64,000 nucleotides of DNA, from assembly GCF_002078015.1 (NCBI RefSeq), contig NZ_LWBP01000001.1:538355-602354 (forward strand). Direction: 5' to 3'. Shown here piece after piece: positions 26,069 to 34,200 of this stretch (positions are counted from its first letter, which is position 1; each line of letters opens with the position of its first letter). The notes beneath the pieces are model-generated. The model saw only the letters and a program-made list of their open reading frames with translations. It did not search any database and was not told the origin of the DNA. The translations under genes were made by a program, and so were the position numbers. Source of the stretch: Niastella populi. GTDB lineage: Bacteria; Bacteroidota; Bacteroidia; Chitinophagales; Chitinophagaceae.

Positions 26069-28399
26069 ATGCTAAAAAGCAAACAGATTACAGCGCTTAT
26101 AATGACCCTGCTTCCGCTGGTAATATTTGCCCGGCAGCAACCTGTTTTCACGGTAGCCGGAACTGTAAAAGATAAAAAAACTGGCGAAACCCTCAGTGGC
26201 GCCAGTATTGGCTTTTTACAAAAGGAAAAACTGGGTGTCGTTACCAATGCATATGGATTTTACTCCATTTCCCTGCCCAAAGGTGAGTACACCATGATCA
26301 TTTCTTTCTCGGGTTATGCCATCGACACCGTTCAGCTCGATCTGCAAAAGAATATAGTAATGAACCGGAGCTTATCGGTAAGCAATGGCCAGTTGCAACA
26401 GGTTGTTGTATCGGCAAGAAAAGCTGCCGGTTTACTAAAGACGCCGCCCGGTTTACAAAAAATGTCGATAGAGGAAATTAAATCGATACCGGTATTGCTG
26501 GGTGAAAAAGATATTTTAAAAACCATTCAATTACTGCCCGGTATAAAATCGGCAGGTGACGGAAAATCGGGTTTTTACGTGCGGGGCGGGGCGGCCGATC
26601 AAAACCTCATCCTGCTCGATGAAGCGCCCGTATACAATGCTTCCCACCTGTTAGGTTTCTTTTCGGTTTTCAATGCAGATGCTATTAAGGATGTATCCAT
26701 TTACAAAGGCGGCATGCCGGCAGCGTACGGCGGCCGGCTGGCTTCGGTTGAGGATATTAAAATGAAAGATGGCAACGATCAGCAGTTTTCAGGCAGCGGC
26801 GGAATCGGTTTAATTGCCTCGCGGTTTAGCCTTGAAGGCCCCATCGTTAAAGATCAAGGTTCGTTCACCATCAGCGGCCGCAGAACCTATGTCGATCTGT
26901 TTACCGGTCTTTCATCCGACACCAACATCAGCAATACCAAATTGTATTTTTACGATCTCAACCTGAAAGCGAACTACAGACTTGGTAAAAAAGACAGGCT
27001 GTTTATCTCCGGTTATTTTGGAAAAGACGTGCTGGAGTTTCAAAACGAAGGGGGAATAGATTGGGGGAATGCCACCGCTACATTCCGATGGAACCATATT
27101 TTCAACAGCAGGCTGTTCTCCAATACCTCACTCATCTATAGCCGGTATAATTACAATACTCAGTTTGCCAGCGATAACAACAATATCAGGGTTACTTCCG
27201 ATATAACTGACTATCAGTTCAAACAGGATTTCAACTATTATCTCGATCCGCGCAACAGGTTTGATGTTGGTTTTAATTTCATCTATCACATTACCCAACC
27301 GGGAGAGGCCAGGGCCAGCGAAAGCTCCAATTTCAATGATATTACACTGGAAAAGAAATATGCGCTGGAAAGCGCTGCCTATGCGTCGCATGAATGGAGC
27401 GCTACCGATAAATTGAAATTCATGTATGGTATCAGGCTTAGCGCCCTTACCGTATTGGGCCCCGGTAACATGTATACATATGACCAGGACGGTAATGTGC
27501 TAACCACTACCTGGTACAGCCGCGGTAAAGCCGTAAAAACATATTTAAACCCCGAACCGCGTTTGGCCGTAACATATCAGTTAGATAACATCAACTCCGT
27601 TAAACTGGCGTATGACCGGAATGTGCAGAACATTCACCTGTTGAACAATTCCACATCGTCGAGCCCTACCAATGTATACCTGCCAACCGGTAATATAGTA
27701 CAGCCACAGGTAGCCGACCAGGTATCGGCCGGGTATTACAGCAATTTTCATAACCGCCGGTACGAGTTTTCGACGGAAGTGTATTATAAAAAATTGCAGA
27801 ACCAGCTCGACTATAAAAACAATGCGGAACTGGTAGGCAATAATAATGTAGAGGCCGACCTGTTGTTTGGAAAGGGGAGAGCTTATGGCTGGGAAAACTA
27901 TTTTAAGAAGAAAAGCGGTAAACTAACCGGCTGGATCAGTTACACACTTTCGCGAACAGAACGAAAAATAGAAGGTGTAAACAATAACGACTGGTATCCT
28001 GCATTCCAGGATCAAACCCACAGCCTTTCGATCGTAGGAATTTACAAGTACAATCAAAAGTGGACTTTCTCCGCCTCCTGGGTATACAATACCGGCAATG
28101 CGGTTACCTGGCCTTCGGGTAAATTCCCGGTCGATGGCGTACCTGTTTACTATTATGCCAAACGCAACGGCGACCGCCTGCCGGCTTATCACCGGCTCGA
28201 CGTCGGCGCTACCCTGCAGTTAAAAAATACCGCCCGGTTTCAAAGCGATCTTAATTTTTCTATCTACAACGCCTACGGGTACGAAAACCCATACAGCATC
28301 AAATTTCAGAACGATCCAAAAAATCCTGCCCGTACGCAGATAGAGCAAACCACGCTGTTTAGAATGGTGCCTGCCGTTACTTACAATTTTAAATTTTAA
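26069..28399 (+). CDS. TonB-dependent receptor with carboxypeptidase-regulatory N-domain
   Basis: This 776-residue outer-membrane receptor has a signal peptide (to about ARQ, 24), a carboxypeptidase-D regulatory-like Ig domain (about 28-110; VAGTVKDKKTGETLSGASI), a plug (about 120-240; GEKDILKTIQLLPGIKSAGDGKSGFYVRGG), and a barrel to the terminal YNFKF. This is the FecA-like Bacteroidota type whose partner is a DUF4249 lipoprotein rather than SusD. That partner follows 4 bp downstream, and a LytS/LytTR pair completes the operon. The ligand is not identifiable. Confidence 0.9.
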   Translation: MLKSKQITALIMTLLPLVIFARQQPVFTVAGTVKDKKTGETLSGASIGFLQKEKLGVVTNAYGFYSISLPKGEYTMIISFSGYAIDTVQLDLQKNIVMNRSLSVSNGQLQQVVVSARKAAGLLKTPPGLQKMSIEEIKSIPVLLGEKDILKTIQLLPGIKSAGDGKSGFYVRGGAADQNLILLDEAPVYNASHLLGFFSVFNADAIKDVSIYKGGMPAAYGGRLASVEDIKMKDGNDQQFSGSGGIGLIASRFSLEGPIVKDQGSFTISGRRTYVDLFTGLSSDTNISNTKLYFYDLNLKANYRLGKKDRLFISGYFGKDVLEFQNEGGIDWGNATATFRWNHIFNSRLFSNTSLIYSRYNYNTQFASDNNNIRVTSDITDYQFKQDFNYYLDPRNRFDVGFNFIYHITQPGEARASESSNFNDITLEKKYALESAAYASHEWSATDKLKFMYGIRLSALTVLGPGNMYTYDQDGNVLTTTWYSRGKAVKTYLNPEPRLAVTYQLDNINSVKLAYDRNVQNIHLLNNSTSSSPTNVYLPTGNIVQPQVADQVSAGYYSNFHNRRYEFSTEVYYKKLQNQLDYKNNAELVGNNNVEADLLFGKGRAYGWENYFKKKSGKLTGWISYTLSRTERKIEGVNNNDWYPAFQDQTHSLSIVGIYKYNQKWTFSASWVYNTGNAVTWPSGKFPVDGVPVYYYAKRNGDRLPAYHRLDVGATLQLKNTARFQSDLNFSIYNAYGYENPYSIKFQNDPKNPARTQIEQTTLFRMVPAVTYNFKF

Positions 28400-28403
28400 T
28401 TAT

Positions 28404-29189
28404 ATGCGAACCTACCTGAAAATAATTGCATTTACTGGCGTTTTACTTGGCTGCAAAAAGATCATTTCGCCGCAATTGAACCATGCAACGCCGCAACTGT
28501 ATATCCAGGGTGCGGTGAGCGATACGGCCGGGCCTTATTTCGTGACTATTGTTAAAACCATTGGTTTTTATGATAGCAATGAGTTTCCCGGTGTTTCCGG
28601 CGCTGTGATCTCCATTACCGATTCAACGGCAGGGATAACCGACCAGTTAATAGAAACTGGCACAACCGGCGTGTATAGCACCCGTACAATCATGCAGGGC
28701 ATACCCGGACATACCTATTTGTTACAGGTAACCCTCGATGGCAAAATATACACTGCTTCCTCAACCATGCCGCAACCGGTGTTGCTCGATTCTGTGACCT
28801 TCAATACCAGCGATACCGCGGAAATTGCTGCAGTCGCCAATTACCAGGACCCATCCAATGCCATTAATTATTACAAATACAACCTGGTATTGAATGGCGT
28901 TAGGGTCAAACGTTTTTCAACGTTTGAAGACCGCCTGTCGAACGGCCGGTATATCCGTGATAAAATAGATGCCGATACGGGTGAGATCAAACGCAATTAT
29001 TCGGTGCAGCTCAACCTGGTAGGCATCGATGCCGCCGTATATAACTATTTACATGAGGCCGAAGGGGTAGCTTATGACAATGATGACCTGGTATCGCCCG
29101 CTACGCCCGGTTCCAATATCCGCGGTGGATGTTTGGGCTATTTCAGCGCCCAAACGGTCAGTAATAAAACGGCAGTGGTAAAATATTAA
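28404..29189 (+). CDS. DUF4249 surface lipoprotein, receptor partner
   Basis: This 261-residue lipoprotein has a short signal peptide and lipobox LLGC (Cys at about 17). The domain is beta-rich, with an early PQLYIQGAVSDTAGPYFVTIVKT segment and VSGAVISITDSTAGI typical of DUF4249, proteins encoded directly after FecA-like TonB receptors. It starts 4 bp after the receptor stop. The role is unproven, but the constant pairing suggests substrate capture at the receptor surface. At 261 residues it is shorter than many relatives, which commonly exceed 270. Confidence 0.78.
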   Translation: MRTYLKIIAFTGVLLGCKKIISPQLNHATPQLYIQGAVSDTAGPYFVTIVKTIGFYDSNEFPGVSGAVISITDSTAGITDQLIETGTTGVYSTRTIMQGIPGHTYLLQVTLDGKIYTASSTMPQPVLLDSVTFNTSDTAEIAAVANYQDPSNAINYYKYNLVLNGVRVKRFSTFEDRLSNGRYIRDKIDADTGEIKRNYSVQLNLVGIDAAVYNYLHEAEGVAYDNDDLVSPATPGSNIRGGCLGYFSAQTVSNKTAVVKY

Positions 29190-29212
29190 TAATAATATTG
29201 CATTCTATAAAT

Positions 29213-30265
29213 ATGCAAATTACCCAGCAAAACAAACAGTTGATCTACATGGCAGGCGCCATCAACCTGTTGTTTCTTTTATTGTGTGTGCTGTTCATTA
29301 TTTATTTAAAATATGACCAGGGTATTTATCCGGCGCTGATGCTGAAGTTATTGAAATTTACCTTTGCCAATAGTGTTTGCTGGGTGATCGATCTGCTTAT
29401 CTTACTGTTCTTTTTACCGGTTATGCCCGCCATAAAAGCTGCGCGGTGGATATTCTTTTACCTGCCCAGTTACCTGGTTACCTGTTCTATTGGAATGTTC
29501 ATTGCGCATTCACCGGTTTACCGGTTCCTGAGCGATAAACCTATAAATCATCCCATTTCGGGACCGCTTATTTTTGTTGCCTGTTTCAATACGCTGTCGC
29601 TTATTGCTATAGAGTTAATTCAATCACGGTCGGCACAGGCCAGTATTCAACTGGCATATGCCAATATGCAGGCCGAGAATACCAGGCTGCGAATGAAGAG
29701 CCTGGAAGCGCACCATGAGAAATTGAAAAGTCAACTGCATCCGCATTTTCTTTTTAATTCATTAACGGCGCTTAAATCGTTGATCCGAAAAGATGCGGTG
29801 CTGGCGGAAGATTACCTGCTGAAGTTGTCTTCCTTTTTGCGTTTCTCGATTTCTCACAATGAACAAAATGTCGTTCCGCTGGCAGAAGAATTGAAGTTTT
29901 CGCTTTATTATCTTGAAATGCAAAAGATCAGGTTACGGGAAGCGCTGGTATATAGAGTAGGCATTCCCGATGCATTTTTGCCCGATGCATTATTGCCGGT
30001 GTTCTCGTTGCAGTTAACTATCGAAAACGCCATAAAGCATAATTTGCTTACACAGGAATCGCCTTTATATCTCAATATTTATTACCAGGAACCGGGCTGG
30101 ATCCTGGTTGAAAATAATATTCAGCCGAAATTACACGCAGATGGTAATGGCGGTGTTGGATTGAAGAATTTGTCGGACAGGTACAAATTACTTTCACAGG
30201 ACGATATCAGCATCGAGAACGACGGCCGCTTTTTCAGGGTTTATTTAAAAGTTATTCGCTCATGA
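29213..30265 (+). CDS. LytS-type sensor histidine kinase (four-helix membrane sensor)
   Basis: A protein of about 350 residues starting at the ATG at 29213; a TTG at 29198 is a less likely start. Hydrophobic segments at about 12-35, 45-70, 75-100 and 120-145 form the membrane sensor. The kinase core carries LKSQLHPHFLFNSLTALKSLIRKD with the phospho-accepting His, then LTIENAIKHNL as N box and GGVGLKNLSDRY. This is the His_kinase/PF06580 family. It overlaps its LytTR regulator by 4 bp and follows the TonB receptor and DUF4249 genes, so it may sense the imported compound or receptor state. Confidence 0.9.
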   Translation: MQITQQNKQLIYMAGAINLLFLLLCVLFIIYLKYDQGIYPALMLKLLKFTFANSVCWVIDLLILLFFLPVMPAIKAARWIFFYLPSYLVTCSIGMFIAHSPVYRFLSDKPINHPISGPLIFVACFNTLSLIAIELIQSRSAQASIQLAYANMQAENTRLRMKSLEAHHEKLKSQLHPHFLFNSLTALKSLIRKDAVLAEDYLLKLSSFLRFSISHNEQNVVPLAEELKFSLYYLEMQKIRLREALVYRVGIPDAFLPDALLPVFSLQLTIENAIKHNLLTQESPLYLNIYYQEPGWILVENNIQPKLHADGNGGVGLKNLSDRYKLLSQDDISIENDGRFFRVYLKVIRS

Positions 30266-31023
30266 ATATAGCCATCATAGAAGATGAACAGCTTACCGCG
30301 GAAGACCTGGCCGGGCTCATCGGCAGCATCGATAACGACATCAGGGTAGTAGCGCTGCTCGATTCCGTAAAAAATGCAACGGCTTTTTTGCAGCAGGCGC
30401 CGGCTGTTGATCTGATCTTTTCAGATATTCAACTGGGTGACGGGTTGAGTTTTGAAATTTTCAGAACGGTACCGATACATGCCCCGGTGATCTTTTGTAC
30501 AGCTTATGATGAATATGCGCTCGACGCTATCAAAAGCAATGGGATCGAGTATATCTTAAAGCCCTATACCGGGCAGGGTATTGATGAAGCGATCGGGAGA
30601 TACCGGCGGCTCAAAGACCATTTCTCGGCCGGGCCCGATTATGAAAAAATTATCCAGGCAATAACCGGTCACAAAACACCAGATAAAAAAGCCAGCTCCA
30701 TACTGGTTTACCATCGCGATAAAATATTACCCGTTGGTTTAAACGAAGCTGCTGTTTTTTATATTGATAACGAGTTAACACATGTGCAGTGTTTCGACAA
30801 CAGGGATTTTGTTCTGAACCAGTCGTTAGATGAGTTGGAGGAATTGTGCGGCAGTACTTTTTTTCGAATCAACCGGCAGCACCTCGTAAACAGGCGCGCC
30901 ATTCAGGATGCCAATCACATCCGGCACCGGAAATACATCGTCAACCTTTCTGTACGATTTAAAGAAACCCTGGTCGTAAGTAAGAACAGGACCGCTAATT
31001 TCCTGGCGTGGCTGATAAAATAA
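30262..31023 (+). CDS. LytTR-family response regulator
   Basis: This 253-residue protein has an N-terminal receiver (about 1-120) with acidic residues in IIEDEQ, phospho-acceptor Asp in LIFSDIQLGDG, Thr in FCTAYDEYAL and Lys in ILKPY. The C-terminal LytTR DNA-binding domain (about 150-253) has the typical FFRINRQHLVNRRAI segment. It is the cognate partner of the overlapping kinase and the last gene of the operon beginning at 26069, ended by the hairpin at 31046. Likely targets include the operon's own promoter (inference). Confidence 0.92.
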   Translation: MNIAIIEDEQLTAEDLAGLIGSIDNDIRVVALLDSVKNATAFLQQAPAVDLIFSDIQLGDGLSFEIFRTVPIHAPVIFCTAYDEYALDAIKSNGIEYILKPYTGQGIDEAIGRYRRLKDHFSAGPDYEKIIQAITGHKTPDKKASSILVYHRDKILPVGLNEAAVFYIDNELTHVQCFDNRDFVLNQSLDELEELCGSTFFRINRQHLVNRRAIQDANHIRHRKYIVNLSVRFKETLVVSKNRTANFLAWLIK

Positions 31024-31045
31024 GTTTCTAAATGGGAAAAGGCAA

Positions 31046-31079
31046 AAAAGCCTGTTGCTGCAACAGCATACAGGCTTTT
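31046..31079 (+). terminator. Rho-independent terminator of the receptor/LytTR operon
   Basis: AAAAGCCTGT (31046-31055) pairs with ACAGGCTTTT (31070-31079), with an inner TGCTG/CAGCA stem and CAA loop. It lies 23 bp past the LytTR stop and, being symmetrical, can also serve the convergent HxlR gene ending at 31089. Confidence 0.87.
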
Positions 31080-31088
31080 GCTTTTAAA

Positions 31089-31442
31089 CTATTTCCCTAT
31101 AATTTCTTTACGGTGCTGAATACCCCAGGCGGTGAGGTCCTTGATTATCGTCTGCAACGATTTTCCGTGTTTCGTTAATTCATACTGCACCGTTACCGGC
31201 TGCGTATCCAAAACAGTTCGTTTGATCAGTTTGTTTGTTTCGAGTTCCTTCAATTCCTTGCTCAGCATTTTGTTCGAAATACCGTATACATCGTTCAGGA
31301 TGTCGGAAAATCGCCGTTTGTTATAAAGGCAGATAGATGTGATGATGGCTATTTTCCATTTGCCGCTCAGTACATCCATTGAATCCTGAATGGCGCGCAT
31401 TTCCTTTTTATGCGCTTCTTTTAGAAGCGGTTTACATTCCAT
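31089..31442 (-). CDS. HxlR-family winged-helix transcriptional regulator
   Basis: This 117-residue protein shows the HxlR core: MDVLSGKWKIAIITSICLYNKRRFSDILNDVYGISNKMLSKELKELETNKLIKR, a winged helix with its recognition helix in the NKMLSKELKEL part. The N-terminal MECKPLL carries the single Cys found in many redox-sensing HxlR proteins (Cys3). It is divergent from an SDR gene, and the 117-bp region between them is packed with GTTAC repeats, a likely operator. It probably represses the SDR and itself. Confidence 0.93.
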   Translation of the reverse strand: MECKPLLKEAHKKEMRAIQDSMDVLSGKWKIAIITSICLYNKRRFSDILNDVYGISNKMLSKELKELETNKLIKRTVLDTQPVTVQYELTKHGKSLQTIIKDLTAWGIQHRKEIIGK

Positions 31443-31445
31443 GTC

Positions 31446-31504
31446 GTTACTTTATTGTTACCGGGTTACCCCTGGGTTACTGTTACTTTTCGTAACAAAG
31501 TTAC
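31446..31504. promoter_or_regulatory. Cluster of GTTAC repeats: probable HxlR operator
   Basis: Six direct GTTAC copies (31446, 31457, 31465, 31476, 31482, 31500) and one inverted GTAAC (31492) fall within 59 bp. GTTAC at 31482-31486 faces GTAAC at 31492-31496 as a palindrome with a 5-nt centre. Spacings are near one DNA turn (11, 8, 11). The site lies directly upstream of the SDR -7 box and at the start of the HxlR gene, as expected for a repressor controlling both. Confidence 0.6.
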
Positions 31505-31524
31505 TAAAGTAAATGCGGCTCCGC

Positions 31525-31532
31525 TAACTTTA
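31525..31532 (+). promoter_or_regulatory. -7 box (TAACTTTA) of the SDR gene
   Basis: TAACTTTA is a one-mismatch match to TAnnTTTG followed by CACC, a frequent Bacteroidota initiation context. It lies 27 nt upstream of the ATG at 31560 and just after the GTTAC cluster. Confidence 0.45.
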
Positions 31533-31559
31533 CACCTCCAACAATAAATAAAAATTAAA

Positions 31560-32315
31560 ATGAGCAAGTTAAACAACAGGGTAGCCATAGTTACAGGGGC
31601 ATCGAAAGGAATAGGCGCATCTATCGCTAAATATTTTGCAGCGGAGGGGGCAAAGGTTGTTGTCAATTATGTATCGGGCAAAGAGGGAGCCGGCAAAGTT
31701 GTAAATGCAATAAAAGATGCTGGCGGTACGGCCATTTCAGTGCAGGCCGATGTGTCGAAAGAAGCCGATGTGATCAGGCTGTTTGAAGAAACAGACAAAG
31801 CATTTGGCGCATTGGACATTCTCGTGAACAATGCGGGCGTTTATATTTACGAGCCTATTGAGCAGGTGTCGGAAGGGACCATCAACCAGCATTTGAGTAT
31901 AAATGTTATAGGGGCTATACTCACCATTCGCGAAGCGGTAAAACGGTTTGGCGACAGGGGTGGGAATATCATCAACATCAGCTCAGGTGCAAGCAGGACG
32001 CCTATGTCTACAGGATCGGTGTATTCTGCAACCAAAGCCGCGCTGGACGCCCTTACCATTTCATTATCGAAAGAGTTGGGGGCAAGAAATATCCGTATCA
32101 ATTCGATACTGCCCGGGGCCACTGAAACCGAAGGAACACATACCACCGGCATTGTGGGCAGTGATTTCGAAAAAAAATTAATAGAGAATACACCGCTTGG
32201 CCGGATGGGGCAGCCGGAAGATATTGCGAAGATCGCCGTATTCCTTGCCTCTGAAGATGCAGCATGGGTAACAGGAGAAAAGATCTCCGTGTCGGGTGGT
32301 ATTTACGGTTTTTAA
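31560..32315 (+). CDS. Short-chain dehydrogenase/reductase (SDR), glucose-dehydrogenase-like
   Basis: This 251-residue classical SDR shows all key motifs: TGASKGIG (cofactor binding, about 13-20), NNAG (about 90), catalytic Ser in ISSGAS, and YSATK with catalytic Tyr and Lys (about 155-159). The C-terminal GRMGQPEDIAKIAVFLASEDAAWVTGEKISVSGG is typical of 3-oxoacyl reductase/glucose 1-dehydrogenase-like members. A cytosolic NAD(P)H-dependent alcohol/ketone oxidoreductase is the safe call. The divergent HxlR gene is its probable regulator, and a hairpin terminator follows. Confidence 0.92.
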   Translation: MSKLNNRVAIVTGASKGIGASIAKYFAAEGAKVVVNYVSGKEGAGKVVNAIKDAGGTAISVQADVSKEADVIRLFEETDKAFGALDILVNNAGVYIYEPIEQVSEGTINQHLSINVIGAILTIREAVKRFGDRGGNIINISSGASRTPMSTGSVYSATKAALDALTISLSKELGARNIRINSILPGATETEGTHTTGIVGSDFEKKLIENTPLGRMGQPEDIAKIAVFLASEDAAWVTGEKISVSGGIYGF

Positions 32316-32322
32316 AGAACGC

Positions 32323-32350
32323 ACAGGCGGCTTTTATGCCGCCTGTTCTT
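32323..32350. terminator. Hairpin terminator between SDR and RluF genes
   Basis: ACAGGCGGC (32323-32331), loop TTTTAT, GCCGCCTGT (32338-32346), then TCTTAT. The stem is GC-rich and perfect; the T-run is short. It lies between the SDR stop and the stop of the convergent RluF gene at 32349. Confidence 0.7.
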
Positions 32351-33440
32351 ATTTGCGGCGCCCTCTGTTTCTATAGCTTTTAAAAGAGTTTTCTCTCTCC
32401 GGCTGCCTGCTTTTTTTACCGCCATCGCCTTCTTTATTCGTTTTATGCGTATTCTTTTTCGGGCGGCCGTGAGCAGATTTTTGTGCAGCATTTTTTCCTT
32501 TCCCCGGTTTCGCATCCTTCCTGCCTGTTTGCGCCCTGCCTTCTTTACCGGCAGGTTTTGTTGTTTTGAACTTACCGGTGGTCTTCTCTTTGTCTTTTGA
32601 AGCAGCGCCTGTTTTGGGGGGTGCAGATCTGTGTGCAGCCTTTTTGTCCCTGCGGGGGGCAGGTTTGCCTTTACTTTCTTCTTTTGTTGACCCTGATATG
32701 TTTTCCATCAACTGCAACAATTCCACATCACTCAGGTATCGCCATTTTCCAACTGCCAGTTTGTCGAGCCTGATGTTCATGATGCGCACCCGTTGCAAAC
32801 CTGTAACAGCGTAGCCCAGGTATTCGCACATGCGCCTGATCTGGCGGTTGAGGCCCTGTGTAAGCGTGATGCGGAAGGTTTGGCGGCCGATCATCTGCAC
32901 TTTACAGGGTAGGGTGGTAGTGTCGAGAATGGGCACTCCCTGCGACATCTGTTGTACGAACGCATGATCGATGGGTTTATTAACCCTTACGATGTATTCT
33001 TTTTCGTGATTGTTATCGGCCCTGAGGATCTTGTTAATGATATCGCCGTCATTGGTAAGCAGGATCAGCCCTTCAGAGTCTTTATCGAGGCGGCCAATGG
33101 GAAAGATCCTTTTGGGATAGTTGATGAAACTAATGATATTGTCCTTGATGTGCAATTCGGTAGTGGTAGTGATGCCGGGCGGTTTATTGAGCGCCAGGTA
33201 TACGCGTTTTTCCTTTTTGGCGGCGGTGACGAGGCTGCCATCCACCTCAACAGTGTCGCCGGGTTTGTACCGGTTGCCTAATGCAGCCGGCCGGTTGTTC
33301 AAAAATACCCGGCCTTCCTTGATGAGTTCGTCGGCTTCGCGGCGTGAGCAATAACCCGTATCGCTGATAAACTTGTTTAAACTGATCGAATTGTCCAATG
33401 ATGTATGTTTTAGCGGTCGGCGTATGCTTCCCGGTCGCAA
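32349..33440 (-). CDS. rluF: 23S rRNA pseudouridine synthase RluF-like with long basic tail
   Basis: Up to 363 residues. An S4 RNA-binding domain (about 20-72; SLNKFISDTGYCSRREADELIKEGRVFLNN) precedes an RsuA/RluF-type catalytic domain with the catalytic Asp in GRLDKDSEGL (D119 in the longest frame), plus GLNRQIRRMCEYLGYAVTGLQRVRI. From about residue 255 to the end there is an unusual tail dominated by Lys, Arg, Gly, Ala and Pro, about 110 residues with no globular pattern and probably RNA-binding or disordered. No ATG is present near the S4 domain. TTG at 33440 gives the longest form, and TTG at 33398 would start closer to the family N-terminus. Confidence 0.88.
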   Translation of the reverse strand: MRPGSIRRPLKHTSLDNSISLNKFISDTGYCSRREADELIKEGRVFLNNRPAALGNRYKPGDTVEVDGSLVTAAKKEKRVYLALNKPPGITTTTELHIKDNIISFINYPKRIFPIGRLDKDSEGLILLTNDGDIINKILRADNNHEKEYIVRVNKPIDHAFVQQMSQGVPILDTTTLPCKVQMIGRQTFRITLTQGLNRQIRRMCEYLGYAVTGLQRVRIMNIRLDKLAVGKWRYLSDVELLQLMENISGSTKEESKGKPAPRRDKKAAHRSAPPKTGAASKDKEKTTGKFKTTKPAGKEGRAQTGRKDAKPGKGKNAAQKSAHGRPKKNTHKTNKEGDGGKKSRQPERENSFKSYRNRGRRK

Positions 33441-33516
33441 AGGTCGGGAATTGAGAACAAAAAAAGCGCCTTCGCGGGAATTCGGTCTTTTCAGCCCGGG
33501 CTATGAATATAAATGC

Positions 33517-34128
33517 CTAACCGGTCTTCTGCACACACCAGGTAGTCATACACCGCATATTCTGCACGTTGGTGGTTTTTATGGGTTCATATAAAACACC
33601 AAATTCGCTGGTATATTTCAGCAACGTTTGTTCATTGACTAAAAACCGTTCTGACCCATCGGGCAGTAAATAACGGTCATTGCCTAGTGGTTTTACCAGG
33701 TTTTCTATCCCGATGTCCGATGCCAGCCGTGCAAAGAAATAACCACCGGGTTGCAGCACCCTGAACATGGCCCGCAGCATGGCATCGAAATGCTGCGCAC
33801 TCTTCGCAAAATGCAATACTGCGCTGCAAATGATGAGGTCAAACGCCGCATCATCGAATGGCAGATCTTCCGCCGGGGAAACGGTAAAATTCTCCAGCGG
33901 ATTGCCAGGGGCAAGTGCAGCAGATAATTCCCTGACCGCTTCCACCGCATGGGGATTCTGATCGATACCAAACACCTCGTAACCATTGCGTAAAAAGTAA
34001 AACAGGTTCCGCCCATTACCGCAACCCACATCCAATACTTTTTTGCAGTTGTCATAACGGCCTTTCAGCAGTTGGTCGAACAGATAGATATCGATATTGC
34101 CGTAGGTTTGTTGTAGTTTGTTTTGCAT
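33517..34128 (-). CDS. Class I SAM-dependent methyltransferase
   Basis: This 203-residue enzyme shows motif I VLDVGCGNGRNLFYFL (about 32-46), motif II acidic residue in VFGIDQNP, FDLIICSAVLHFAKS (motif IV) and FRVLQPGGYFFARL (post-motif). It resembles TehB/UbiE-type small methyltransferases acting on small molecules. It sits on the same strand upstream of RluF with a 76-bp gap, possibly co-transcribed. The substrate cannot be inferred. Confidence 0.88.
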   Translation of the reverse strand: MQNKLQQTYGNIDIYLFDQLLKGRYDNCKKVLDVGCGNGRNLFYFLRNGYEVFGIDQNPHAVEAVRELSAALAPGNPLENFTVSPAEDLPFDDAAFDLIICSAVLHFAKSAQHFDAMLRAMFRVLQPGGYFFARLASDIGIENLVKPLGNDRYLLPDGSERFLVNEQTLLKYTSEFGVLYEPIKTTNVQNMRCMTTWCVQKTG

Positions 34129-34200
34129 GTTATGTATTGAATAGGGAGCAATGTAAAGAAGTGGGCTTTGTTTTTACCGGGCGGTTTCCTTTTGTATAGC

